A stretch of 64,000 bases of DNA from JBAOHV01 sp037045265. Lineage in GTDB: Bacteria; Actinomycetota; Acidimicrobiia; Acidimicrobiales; Microtrichaceae. Below are positions 37,491 to 47,762 of the stretch, in pieces; position 1 is the first letter of the stretch; every line of letters begins with the position of its first letter. The position numbers and the translations under genes were made by a program. The stretch is from positions 1 through 64,000 of the forward strand of contig JBAOHV010000038.1 in the NCBI GenBank assembly GCA_037045265.1, given 5' to 3'. Below the pieces are notes generated by a model. It was not told the DNA's origin. It saw nothing but the letters and a program-made list of their open reading frames with translations, and did not search any database.

Positions 37491-38815
37491 CGACGCCCCC
37501 ATCCACGGCGGCGACGGCCACCGTTCCTGGGTTCCGACTCGGGCTCGTCGGGCAGATCGAAGAAGCCCGATCCTGCCGGCCGGGCCGGTGTCGGGTCGGG
37601 GTCGCCTGCCGCCTTGTCGTCGGGGGGACTGTCGTCGCCGGGACTGTCGTCGGCTGAACTGTCGTCGGTGGCGGGCAGTTCTTCGGTGAAGGACTCTTCG
37701 GGAGCGGGCACCTGGACGGGCTCCTCGGGGGCAACTGGTTCGGGTTCGGGCTCGGGCTCGGCCGCTCTGACCGGCTGGCTGGCAGGAGCGGAAGGGACAT
37801 CGAGCACATCGGCGTCGCCGGCGTCGAACAGGCCGGCAGGACGTGGCGCCGGGGCGGGCTCGGGGGCGGTTGCCGATCGTTCGATCTGGTCGTCGGCACC
37901 TGCGTCGAACACCGCGGCGCTCGACAGCGGCGACGGAGCGGCGTCGTCAGCGGTGTCGTCAGCGGGTCGTCGGGCGAGACGAGGTCGTCGGACGAGACGA
38001 GGTCCTCGACCGGAACGAAGTCGTCGGCCGGCTCGGGAAGATCGTGATGGTCGTCATGACCGAAGTGACCGTCGTGACTGTCGTGACTGTCGTCGTGGTC
38101 GTCGTGACCGTCGTGGTCGTCGTGCTCGTCGTGGTGGCCGTCGTGGTCGTCGTGACCGGCGTAGGTCGTCGTGCTCGTCGACCGGTTCAGCCACGGGCGC
38201 TCCGTCGACCCGGCCGCCGCCCTCGGGGGCACGAACGCCGTAGCCGAGCTCGCTCGCCCAGGCGACTATCCCGACGAAGTCGGCGTCACCGCCGGGCGAA
38301 GTCGCCCGCATCCAGCCCGACGCCAGCTCGGCCGCGTCGTAACCGCCGTCCCAGTTCTCCCACGGCAACTGCTGCGGGCGGCCGTCGTCACCGACGACCA
38401 GCTCCGCCTTGGTGTAGATCGCGTCGTCGCGGTTCGTGAAGGCGAACTCGAACAACTTGGACTCGGTGATCGCCTGCGTCGGGCACGCCTCGACGCACAG
38501 GTCGCAGTGGATGCAACGCAGGTAGTTGATCTCGTAGATGAACCCGAACCGCTCGCCGGGCGAGGTCGGGTCGTCCGGGTCGTTGTCGGCGCCGCGCACG
38601 TAGATGCACTTCGCGGGACAGACACCGGCGCAGAGCTCGCAGCCGATGCACTTCTCCATACCGTCCGCGTAGCGGTTGAGCACGTGGCGACCGTGGAAGC
38701 GCTCGGGCTTGGGGCGCACGACCTCGGGGTACTCGAGGGTGACACGCCGGCCGCTGTCGCTGCCGGGTGACAGCCACTTCTTGATCGTCACTCCGAATCC
38801 ATCGAGGTAGCCCAT
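37487..38815 (-). CDS. nuoI: NADH-quinone oxidoreductase subunit I with a long His/Asp-rich tail (frameshifted)
   Basis: The N-terminal 200 residues are a normal peripheral-arm subunit: CIGCELCAGVCPAKC and CIHCDLCVEACPTQAI bind two [4Fe-4S] clusters (N6a/N6b) that pass electrons toward the quinone. The protein then continues about 240 residues more than usual: first a His/Asp run (about 38165-38040, HDDHDGHHDEHDDHDGHDD in part), then an acidic and Pro-rich tail (EPEPEPEPVAPEEPVQVP) ending in a basic GGRRRRGWGRR. Two frameshifts, near 38165 and 37965, link these pieces. The end overlaps nuoJ (ATGA), confirming the tail belongs to this gene. Start ATG 38815 overlaps the nuoH stop. Confidence 0.88.
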
Positions 38816-40044
38816 CAGCGCTGCTCCCCCGAATCGATCGCGGCTGTCTTGGACGCGCCGGCCCTTATCGACAGGCGCAACAACAGGGCGCCGACCGCCA
38901 CACCGGCGACGCCGACCAGTCCGGTGGCAACCACCGCGCCGGCGTCGAGGCCGTCATCGGCAGCGACACGCACTCCGGCGAGGATCAGGAACCAGCCGAG
39001 GGCGAGGGGGATCAGGACCTTCCAACCCAGGTCCATGAGCTGGTCGTAGCGCAGGCGGGGCAACGTCGCCCGGAACAGCACGAACATGCACAGGAAGACG
39101 AAGACCTTGGCGAAGAACCAGACGAACGGCAGCACGTAGTCGGACACCCAGCCGGTGATGCCGAAGTCCGGGCCGGACGGACCGCCGAAGAACAGCGTGA
39201 CGATGATCGCCGACATGGTGACGGTGTTGAGGAACTCGGCGAGGAAGAACATGGCGAAGCGGAACGACGAGTACTCGGTGTGGTAGCCGCCGACGATCTC
39301 CTGTTCGGCCTCGACCAGGTCGAACGGTGGGCGGTTGAGCTCGGCGGTGCCGGCGATCGTGAACACGATGAACGGGATCAGACCGGTCATCCAGAGGTTC
39401 CACTGGAACCCGGCCTGGCCGTCGACGATCCGGTTGGTCGACAACGACCCGGCGAGCAGCAGCACTGCCGCGAGCGACAGGCCGAGCGCCGCTTCGTAGG
39501 AGATCATCTGCGCGGTGGCGCGCACCGAGCCGAGCAGCGGGTACTTGGACCCCGACGCCCAACCGGCGAGCATCACGCCGTAGACGGCGACCGACGACAT
39601 GGCGAGGAACAAGAGGATCCCGATCTGCGGATCCGCGACCTGCATGAACGTCTTCTCGCCGAGGATCGTTACGATTCCGTCGTTGTCGCCGTTGAAGTTG
39701 CCGGCGACCGGCACGATCGTGAACGTCACGAACGCCGGGACGAGCATGAGGAACGGGGCGATCTTGAACACCGCCCGGTCGGCCTTCTCGGGGATCAGGT
39801 CCTCTTTGAGGATCAGCTTCATGCCGTCGGCGAGGGTCTGGAACAGCCCGAACGGACCTGCACGGTTCGGACCGAACCGGTTCTGCATGTCGGCGATGAG
39901 CTTGCGCTCGAACCAGACCATCAGGATCACCGAGACCAGCAGGCCGGCGAACGCGACCAGGACCTTGATGAGAACGACGATCAACTGGTCGAGACCGATC
40001 TCGCCGGACAGCAGCGGATCGGCGGCCAGGATCAGCGACGTCAT
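38815..40044 (-). CDS. nuoH: NADH-quinone oxidoreductase subunit H
   Basis: 409 residues, intact frame. A membrane subunit that forms the quinone-entry chamber: MQNRFGPNRAGPFGLFQTLA, DGMKLILKEDLIPEKADRAV, GSVRATAQMISYEAALGLSL and the loop ELNRPPFDLVEAEQEIVGGY with conserved acidic residues, then YHTEYSSFRFAMFFLAEF. ATG 40044 (MTSLILAADP) overlaps the nuoG stop (ATGA), and its stop overlaps the nuoI start (TGATG). Confidence 0.94.
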   Translation of the reverse strand: MTSLILAADPLLSGEIGLDQLIVVLIKVLVAFAGLLVSVILMVWFERKLIADMQNRFGPNRAGPFGLFQTLADGMKLILKEDLIPEKADRAVFKIAPFLMLVPAFVTFTIVPVAGNFNGDNDGIVTILGEKTFMQVADPQIGILLFLAMSSVAVYGVMLAGWASGSKYPLLGSVRATAQMISYEAALGLSLAAVLLLAGSLSTNRIVDGQAGFQWNLWMTGLIPFIVFTIAGTAELNRPPFDLVEAEQEIVGGYHTEYSSFRFAMFFLAEFLNTVTMSAIIVTLFFGGPSGPDFGITGWVSDYVLPFVWFFAKVFVFLCMFVLFRATLPRLRYDQLMDLGWKVLIPLALGWFLILAGVRVAADDGLDAGAVVATGLVGVAGVAVGALLLRLSIRAGASKTAAIDSGEQR

Positions 40045-42545
40045 GAGCTCGCCTCCACCCGGATGTCGCAGACGATGTCGTCCGCGTCGATCAACAGTCC
40101 CGCGTCGGCGCCCGCCAGGTTGTGGCGCAGCACCGCTGGTGCCCTTGGGCAGCGAGTCGTCGAGCACCGCCGGCAACGAGACCGAGCCGTGCGCCGAGCT
40201 GATCGTCACCCTGTCACCGGAGGCGATGCCGACCGGACTCGCGTCGGCCGCGCTGAGCTGCACGGTTGCGTCCGGCGCGAGCGACGACGAGCTCGAGCAG
40301 TGCGAGATACCGGTGCCGTCGTCGTAGAGGGTGCGGTTGACGACCAGGCGCCACTCGTACGCGCCCTTCGGTGCCACGTGGGAACGCTCCGGCGCCGGGA
40401 ACGAGGCCGGCTCGCCGGCGAGCACGACACCGTCGACGTTGGCGGGGTCGGCAAGGGCTTCGGCACCCGCGCCGGCGTGCACCGGCGAGTGCTCGACCAG
40501 TTCGGCCCACAGCGAGTCTGCCGTGACCGGGCCCATGTCGCTGCCGAGCCGCGAGGCGAGCTCTGCTGCGATCATCCAGTCGGCACGGGCGGTACCGGGC
40601 GGGGTGACCAACTGGTCGAGCGTCGTGACTCGCCCTTCGATGTTGGTGGTGCTGCCCCCGGTCTCGGCGAAACCCGCTGCGGCGAACACCACGTCGGCCT
40701 GACGTGTCGAGGCGGTGAGGAAGCAGTCGGCCGAGATGACGGTGCGGGCACCGGCGACAGCGCGGCGGGCGAGCGAACGGTCGGCGAAGTCGACCAGCGG
40801 ATCGGCGCCCAACAGGATCAGCACGTCGATCCTGCCGGCCGCGGCAGCCTTGAGGATGCCGTGCGCATCCATGCCCTCGGTCTTCGGGGTCGACCCCCAC
40901 ACGCCACCCCACACGCCGGCGCCGTCGGCGAGCGACATGCGCCCGGGCAGCATTCCTGGAGCCAGGCCCGCCTCGATGGCTCCGCGTACGTTCGCCCGGC
41001 GCAGAGCCGACAGGAACCTGGCGCCGGGAACGGCGTCGCGTGACGGCGAGCGCCGCGTCGGCGGTCGGCCCGGCCGATTCGGCCAGGTTGGGGCGACCGA
41101 TCACGACCCGCAGATCGTCACCCGCTGAGCGGATCAGCTCCGAAGCAGCGCTCGAGCGCGTCGGCCGGGACGCCGGCGACACCGCCGTCTGGCACCTGGC
41201 CCGACAGCAGCGCTTCGACGACCTGGGCGACCTCGCCAGGGCGGTGCTGCAACGAGTGCGCCGCGTCAGCGCGACAGCCCCGTGCTGGTCGGTCCGACCT
41301 GAACGATGCGCACACCGTCGTTCTGGGCCGCATGCTTGAGTCGCAGGTGCAGGACCGGCAGCTCTTCTTTGGGGTCGGGCCCCAGGTAGAGCACGGTGGC
41401 GCCCTTCGCACAGACGTCGTCGATGGTCGTGGAAGGCAACGACGCGACGAGCTGGGCGGGCAGCCCGTCGCCGAGCTGTGCGTCGACGCTGTCGGTGCCG
41501 AGCACGCCCTTGGCCAGACGGGCCCAGGCGTACTGGGCCTCGTTGGTGAGCCGTGATCCGCCGAGCACCGCGATCGACTGGGGGTTCGCGGCACGCAACG
41601 CCGAGACTGCCGCGTCCATCGCGGTGGACCAGCGGGCCGGGGCGAGCGAACCGTCGCCGTTGTGCATCTGCGGTTCGCGCAGACGTTCGTCGGAGTTGAC
41701 CGACTCGAACCCGAATCGGCCCTTGTCGCAAAGCCAGGACCAGTTGACCGGGTCGGAGTCGACACCCTGGTAGCGCAGCACCTTGTTGCGACTCGACTGC
41801 ACAGCGACGCGGCAACCGACCGAGCAGGTGGTGCAGGTCGACTCGGTCTCCTCGAGGTCCCACGGGCGGGCCTTGAACCGGTACGGCTTGGCGGTCAGCG
41901 CGCCGACCGGGCAGATCTGCACGGTGTTGCCCGAGAAGTACGACGAGAACGGCTCACCGGGGAACGTGTTGACCTGCGTGTTGGAACCACGGTCGATGAA
42001 GTGGATCAACGGGTCACCAGCGACCTCGTCGGCGAAGCGGGTGCAGCGGTCACAGAGGATGCAACGCTCGCGGTCCAGGTAGACGGTCTCGGAGATCGGG
42101 ATCGGCTTGACGTAGTGGCGCTTCTCCTCGACCCAGCGCGACTCGCCGGGGCCGTAGGCCATGGTCTGGTCCTGCAGCGGGCACTCGCCGCCCTTGTCGC
42201 ACACCGGGCAGTCGAGCGGGTGGTTGGCGAGCAGGAACTCGAGGATGCCGTCCTGGGCCTTGGTGACCCTGTCGCCGGTCGGTGTCGACCACCATGTCCG
42301 GCGTGACCGGCAACATGCAGCTGGGCTGGAGCGCCGGGCCGCGGCCCGTGTCGACCTCGACGAGGCACATGCGGCACATGCCGACCGGCGACATGCGCGG
42401 GTGGTAGCAGAACCGCGGGATGTAGGCGCCGTTGCGCTCACACGCGTCGATGAGCAGCTCGCCGTCCTGCGCGGTCGATCTCGTTGCCGTCGACGGTGAT
42501 CGTGACCGGCGTCGTGATCTCGATGTTGCGGGGTCGTTCAGACAT
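40041..42545 (-). CDS. nuoG: NADH-quinone oxidoreductase subunit G (frameshifted)
   Basis: About 835 residues from ATG 42545 (MSERPRNIEITTPVTITVDG). The N-terminal iron-sulfur domain has a [2Fe-2S] site (IPRFCYHPRMSPVGMCRMC), CPVCDKGGECPLQDQTM, RCILCDRCTRFADEVAG, and a further site CTTCSVGCRVAVQSSRN typical of the molybdopterin-like domain. The rest is the catalytically silent molybdopterin-oxidoreductase fold (AVLGGSRLTNEAQYAWARLA; DVVFAAAGFAETGGSTTNIE). Frameshifts occur near 42460, 42280, 41260, 41050 and 40130. The end DIVCDIRVEASS overlaps the nuoH start. Confidence 0.9.
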
Positions 42546-44021
42546 GGCTCGCCCCGTGATCGTGGTCGTCGTGACCGTGGTCGTGGCCCGTCGGTTCGTC
42601 GCCGACGGGAGCGAGCGACTCGGAGGCGACGGGGATCAGGTCGCGCTTGACGATCTTCGCCTCGAACTCGTCGCGGAACCTGCGGATCGCCGAGGTGATC
42701 GGCGCGACCGACGACGGCCCCAGGGGGCAGATGGTGGTCTGACGGGGCGGGAACGGCACCGCGTCCAGGCCGTTGGCCGGGTCGGCCGCCACCGGGTACG
42801 GGCCGGGTGAGATGTTGTCGGCGACGTCGAGCAGCAGCTCCAGGTCGCTCGGGCGACCGTTGCCGTCGAGGATGCGCTGGAGGATCTTCTCCTCCCACGT
42901 GGTTCCTTCACGACACGGGGTGCACTTGCCGCACGACTCGCGGGCGAAGAAGCGCACGATGCGCAGACAGGCGCTGCACCGTGTCGGTCGTCTCGTCCAT
43001 GACGACGATCGCGCCCGAGCCGAGCCATCGAACCCTCGGAGCCGAGCGCACGGCCCTCGAGGGGCAGGTCGAGCTGCTCGGCGAAGAACCACGGGGCGGA
43101 CGCGCCGCCGGGGATGAACATCTTGAGCCGGTGTGCCGTTGCGGATGCCGCGGCCGTACAGGTCGGACGTCGAACAGCTCACGGAAGGTCGTCGATGCCC
43201 TGCGGCGACCTCGAACACGCCGGGGTTGTTGACGTGGCCCGACAACGCGATCAGGCGGGTGCCGGGTGACGACTCGGTGCCGACCGCCCGGTACTCCTCG
43301 ACGGAGTGGTTGCAACAGCCACGGCAGGTTCGACAACGTCTCGACGTTGTTGACGATCGTCGGCTGCCATGTACACGCCCTTGGCTGCGGGGAAGTAGGG
43401 CGGCTTGAGCCGCGGCATGCCCCGGTTGCCCTCGAGGGACTCGATGAGAGCGGTCTCCTCACCGACGATGTAGGCGCCCGCACCCCAGTGCAGGACGATG
43501 TCGACGCTGAAGTCGGTGCCGAGGATGTTGCGGCCGACCAGGTTCGCCTCGTACGCCTCGTTCAGGGCGGCGGCGATGCGTTCCTGGGCGTGGGCCATCT
43601 CGCCGCGCACGTACAGGAACACCTGCGCGCGCGCCGATCGCGTAGGCACGCGATGAGACAGCCCTCGATCAGCTGGTGCGGGTCGCGCTCCATGAGCACG
43701 CGGTCCTTGTAGGTGCCCGGCTCGGACTCGTCGCCGTTGACGACGATGTAGCGGGGCCACACTCCGGGGGGACAGAAACCCCACTTGACCCCGGCGGGGA
43801 AGCCGGCGCCGCCGCGGCCGAGGACGGTCGCGTCACGCACGACCTCGGTGACCAGCGTCGGGGGTCATGTCGAGCGCGGCACGGATCGCCTGGTAGCCCG
43901 GGTAGCTGCCCGAACGGCGGTAGCCGTCGATGGTGTGGGCGTCGGCCACGCCGAAGCGCGACGACACGATCGTGGGCACGCCGTCGGCGGTCGGGTTGGC
44001 GGGAGTGGTGGTGCCGATCAT
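42538..44021 (-). CDS. nuoF: NADH-quinone oxidoreductase subunit F (frameshifted)
   Basis: NADH-binding subunit with FMN. ATG 44021 gives MIGTTTPANPTADGVPTIVS. Motifs are VLGRGGAGFPAGVKWGF (FMN/NADH loop), VNGDESEPGTYKDRVLMERD, AGAYIVGEETALIESLEGN and the [4Fe-4S] site ARESCGKCTPCREGT. It oxidises NADH and feeds electrons into the chain. The C-terminus adds a His/Asp tag-like run (GHDHGHDDHDHGASHV). Six or so single-base frame changes. The ends overlap nuoE (TGATG) and nuoG. Confidence 0.92.
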
Positions 44022-44708
44022 CACGCGCTCCCCTTCTCGTCGCCCGATCCGGCCGAGCCGGATGCTGATGCGGCTGCGGCCTCGGCAGCGGTGCGATGCC
44101 GGGCGATCCACGCCGGCTCGGTCTGCTGCTCCGGCGGGGTGATGTTCGCGATCCGCTCGCCGACGAGGTCCTGGCGGACCTTGCCGAGCGTGCCGTGGGG
44201 CGGCACGACGTCGTCGAGCGCGCCGCGCGCGCAGATCGGCGATCAGCTGGGTCGAGGTCCTCGGGGGTGAGCTGGTGGAAGTAGCGGTAGTTGACCTGCA
44301 CGCGCGGGCGCCTCGGTGCAGGCGGCGACGCACTCGACGTCCTCGAGGGTGAACATGCCGTCGGCGGTGGTCGCCGCCGGACTGGATGCCGAGCTCGCGT
44401 TCGGCGTGGTCGAGCAGCTCCTCGCCGCCGAGCAGCTGGCAGGAGATGTTGGTGCAGACGTTCACGCACGTACCTGCCGACGTGCTCGTGACGCTTGAAC
44501 ATCTCGTAGAAGCTGGCGGTGCCGAGCACCTCGGCCGGGGTGCAGCCGACGAGCTCGGCGATGTGCGCCATGGCGTCGTCGGTCAGGTAGCCGTCCTGCT
44601 CCTGGGCGAGGTGGCAGCAGCGGGATCAGTCGCCGACTTCGGCACGCGGGTAGCGGGCGATGATCTGACGTGCGCAGCTCGACGTTCGTCGGGGGTCAAC
44701 CGAGCCAT
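44021..44708 (-). CDS. nuoE: NADH-quinone oxidoreductase subunit E (frameshifted)
   Basis: About 229 residues from ATG 44708 (MARLTPDERR). The thioredoxin-like subunit with a [2Fe-2S] cluster: HIAELVGCTPAEVLGTASFY, VCTNISCQLLGGEELLDHAE and, in a shifted frame, the second Cys pair before VQVNYRYFHQLTPED. At least five frame changes in 690 bases, among the densest in the window. The tail (SGSADPSASA-like, ending DEKGSA) is low-complexity. Coupled to nuoD and nuoF. Confidence 0.88.
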
Positions 44709-46009
44709 CAGCGATCGACCTCTCCCATGATCGGGTCGACCGACGAGATGATCGCCACGGTGTCGGCGAGGAACGAGTCCTTCATCAGGTGCGGGAGGGT
44801 CTGGAGGTTCACGAAGCTACGGACCACGGATGTGCATGCGGTGCGGCTTGGACGAGCCGTCCGAGACGATGTAGCAGCCCAGCTCGCCGCGGGGCGATCT
44901 CGACCGCCACGTAGACCTCGCCCTCGGGCACCTTGAAGCCCTCGGTGAAGATCTTGAAGTGGTGGATGAGTGCCTCCATGGACTCGTCGATGCGAGCCCG
45001 TGGCGGCGGGGTCACCTTCTTGTCCTGGATCCGGTAGTCGCCGGCAGGCATGCTTGTCGATGATCTGGCGCACGATGCGAATCGACTCGCGGATCTCGTT
45101 GAGACGGATCGCGTAGCGGTCGAAGCAGTCGCCGTAGGAACCGACGATCACGTCGAAGTCGACCTGGTCGTAGGCCAGGTACGGCTCGTCGCGGCGCAGG
45201 TCCCAGGCGTAGCCGGTGGAGCGCAGGATCGGTCCGGTCGCGCCGAGCGCCAGCGCCTCTTCGGCGGTGATCACGCCGACGCCCTGGAGCCGCTCGCGCC
45301 AGATCGGCTGGCCGGTCATGAGCAGGTCGAACTCCTCGAGACGCTCCGGCAGCGGAGTCGAGGATGGAGTCGAGCTCCTCCTGCCACCCGTCGGGCAGGT
45401 CGGCAGGCGACCCCGCCGGGGCGGATGTAGTTGTGGTTCATCCGCAGCCCGGTGACGATCTCGAAGAAGCGCAGCAGCTCCTCACGTTCACGCCAGCCGT
45501 AGATCATCATCGCCGACCGCGCCGAGGTCCATGCCGTTGGTCGCCATGAACAGCATGTGCGAGCTGATGCGGTTGAGCTCGCACATGAGCATGCGGATCC
45601 ACGCGGCGCGCTCGGGCACCTCGATGCCGAGCAGCTCCTCGGTCGCCAGCGAGAACACCAGCTCGTTGAACAGCGGGCTGGCGTAGTCCATGCGGGTCAC
45701 GTTGGTCGGACCCTGCAGGTAGGTGAGCTCCTCGCCGGTCTTCTCCATGCCGGTGTGCAGGTAGCCGACGACCGGCTTGGAACGGGTGATCGTCTCGCCG
45801 TCCAGCTCGAGCACGAGTCGCAGCACGCCGTGGGTCGACGGGTGCTGGGGACCCATGTTCATGATCATGCGCTCGCCCATGCCCTCGTCGGTGGGGGGCT
45901 GGTAGCCGGAGCGCTCCTCGGCCTCGGTCTCGGACATGCGCAGCACGACATGATCGCCGGTGAGGCGATCGAGGGCAGCGTCGAGAGCGGAGAGGTCGGT
46001 AGTGGTCAT
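44708..46009 (-). CDS. nuoD: NADH-quinone oxidoreductase subunit D (frameshifted)
   Basis: ATG 46009 (MTTTDLSALDAALDRLTGD). A 49-kDa-type subunit lining the quinone site: MNMGPQHPSTHGVLRLVLEL (site His), GYLHTGMEKTGEELTYLQGP, LMCELNRISSHMLFMATNGM, MTGQPIWRERLQGVGVITAE and YEVPEGE-like KVPEGEVYVAVE near the end. It has an N-terminal extension of about 40 residues. Frame changes near 45510, 45420, 45355, 45050, 44890 and 44820. Confidence 0.9.
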
Positions 46010-46060
46010 GTGTGTCTCGTGTGGTCGGCCGGATCCCCAGGATCCGGACCGGGAGCCCGC

Positions 46061-46673
46061 TCAGCGCGCCGAGCTGACGCCCTTGAACTGCACCGGGATG
46101 CGGCCCACGTCGTAGTCCTTGCGCAGCGGGTGCCCGACCCATTCGTCGGGCATCAGGATGCGCGACAGGTCGGGGTGGCCGTCGAAGGTGATGCCGAACA
46201 TGTCGTAGGCCTCACGTTCGGGGTTCTCGGCGCCGGGATGCACGGCGCAGATGCTGGCCAGCGACGCGTCGTCGGCCGGGACCTGGACGCGGATGCGCAG
46301 CTGGTCACGCTCGGCGTGGTTGCGCAGCACGACCGCTACCTCGAAGCGTTCGGCGGCACGTACCCGGTGGCAGCTCACGGGTCCCGGCGTAGCCCAGGTA
46401 GTCGACGCCGCACAGGTCGACGCAGGTCCAGTAGCCCTGGGTGCGAAGGCCCTCGATCAGCGACAGGTAGTCGTCGCGGCTCGGGTGCAGCACCGCCTGA
46501 CCGCGCGACCACGTGACCGGGGCACCGTGGAGCAGCTCGGGTTCGGGCAGCGGCTCGGGTTCGGGCAGCGGCTCGGGTTCGGGCAGCGGCTCGGATTCGA
46601 GGACCTCAGCGTCGGGTTCGGTCTCGGCGACCTCTGCGGCGACTTCGGCCTCGGGCGTCTCCTCGTCGGTCAC
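46061..46673 (-). CDS. nuoC: NADH-quinone oxidoreductase subunit C (frameshifted)
   Basis: The 30-kDa-type subunit. The C-terminal half is typical: VVLRNHAERDQLRIRVQVPA, NPEREAYDMFGITFDGHPDL, SRILMPDEWVGHPLRKDYDV. One frameshift near 46385. The N-terminus (MTDEETPEAEVAAEVAETEP) is an acidic extension with three PLPEPE repeats absent from most homologs; it lies before the family core (VTWSRGQAVLHPSRDDYL). ATG 46673 overlaps the nuoB stop. Confidence 0.9.
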
Positions 46674-47260
46674 TGCCGTGCCCCGATGCTCACCCGTGCC
46701 GGACCGCCGACGGACGCGGAGTCGAGGTGCACCCCGGCACCCCCGCCGTTGGCAGCACGGCGACGCAGGATCTCACCCGATTCGATCTGCTCGTGCAGCG
46801 TGACGATCGCGTGCATCAGCGTCTCGGGACCGGGAGGGCAGCCCGGGGCGTAGACATCGACCGGGACGATCGTGTCCACGCCCTGCACGAGGGCGTAGTT
46901 GTTGAACATGCCACCCGACGAGGCGCAGACACCCATGGAGATGACCCACTTGGGGTCCATCATCTGGTCGTAGATCTGGCGCAGCACCGGGGCCATCTTC
47001 TGGGAGACCCGACCGGCGACGATCATGATGTCGGCCTGGCGCGGCGACGCACGGAAGACCTCCATGCCGAATCGCGCGAGGTCGTAGTGGGGGCCACCGG
47101 CGCCCATCATCTCGATCGCGCAGCAGGCAAGGCCGAACGTCGCCGGCCACGAGCTGTGCGAACGGCTCCAGCGGACCAGGTCCTCGACCTTGCCGGTCAG
47201 GAAGTTGTGCTCCAGGCCGGCCAGCCCGTCGTTGCCGAAGGTCGCCTCGATCGACATCAC
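46670..47260 (-). CDS. nuoB: NADH-quinone oxidoreductase subunit B
   Basis: 196 residues, intact. It carries cluster N2, the electron donor to quinone: ATFGLACCAIEMMGAGGPHY (tandem Cys), VISMGVCASSGGMFNNYALV and DVYAPGCPPGPETLMHAIV supply the four Cys ligands. Two ATG codons begin it (47260, 47257), overlapping the nuoA stop. The last 25 residues after RRRAANG are Gly/Ala/Ser-rich and less conserved. Confidence 0.95.
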   Translation of the reverse strand: MMSIEATFGNDGLAGLEHNFLTGKVEDLVRWSRSHSSWPATFGLACCAIEMMGAGGPHYDLARFGMEVFRASPRQADIMIVAGRVSQKMAPVLRQIYDQMMDPKWVISMGVCASSGGMFNNYALVQGVDTIVPVDVYAPGCPPGPETLMHAIVTLHEQIESGEILRRRAANGGGAGVHLDSASVGGPARVSIGARQ

Positions 47261-47760
47261 GCCACCTCACGAGCCGGCGCAGCGGCCGCGACGTCGGCCG
47301 AGTCGGCCTGCGCGGCTGCACGCCCGTCCGCACCGACACGACGAACCGTGCTCGACGTGGTGCGCCCGGCGTCGAGCATCACCGTGGAACGGCGCACGTT
47401 GCGGGCAGGACCCCAGTTCAGCGCTCCGTTGGAGATCAGGTACAGGAACGACTCGAACACCGCGGCCGAGAAGATGACGATCGCCGCGATGCCGAACCAG
47501 CCGAGCTCTGAGTACACCATCGAGAACGGGTAGAAGAAGATGATCTCGATGTCGAACACGATGAAGATCATCGCGATCAGGTAGAAGCGCACCGGAAAGC
47601 GCTCCGGCGGATCGGCCTGCTCGACGATGCCGCACTCGTAGGGCGACACCTTGGCGGCGTTCGGCCTGGGTGGGTTCAAGAGCCGCGACATCACCACGCT
47701 GATCGCACCGAACACCGCGGTGAGGATCAGCAGGGCGAGGACCGGTAGGTACTGGCCCAC
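47257..47760 (-). CDS. nuoA: NADH-quinone oxidoreductase subunit A
   Basis: 167 residues, intact; three spans with VSPYECGIVEQADPPERFPV (quinone-site loop Cys), RFYLIAMIFIVFDIEIIFFY and PFSMVYSELGWFG. First gene of the nuo run, 2 bases after the preceding 48755-47763 gene, so the nuo operon probably continues the cytochrome operon rather than having its own strong promoter. A C-terminal extension of about 40 residues is Ala-rich. Confidence 0.94.
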   Translation of the reverse strand: MGQYLPVLALLILTAVFGAISVVMSRLLNPPRPNAAKVSPYECGIVEQADPPERFPVRFYLIAMIFIVFDIEIIFFYPFSMVYSELGWFGIAAIVIFSAAVFESFLYLISNGALNWGPARNVRRSTVMLDAGRTTSSTVRRVGADGRAAAQADSADVAAAAPAREVA

Positions 47761-47762
47761 CT

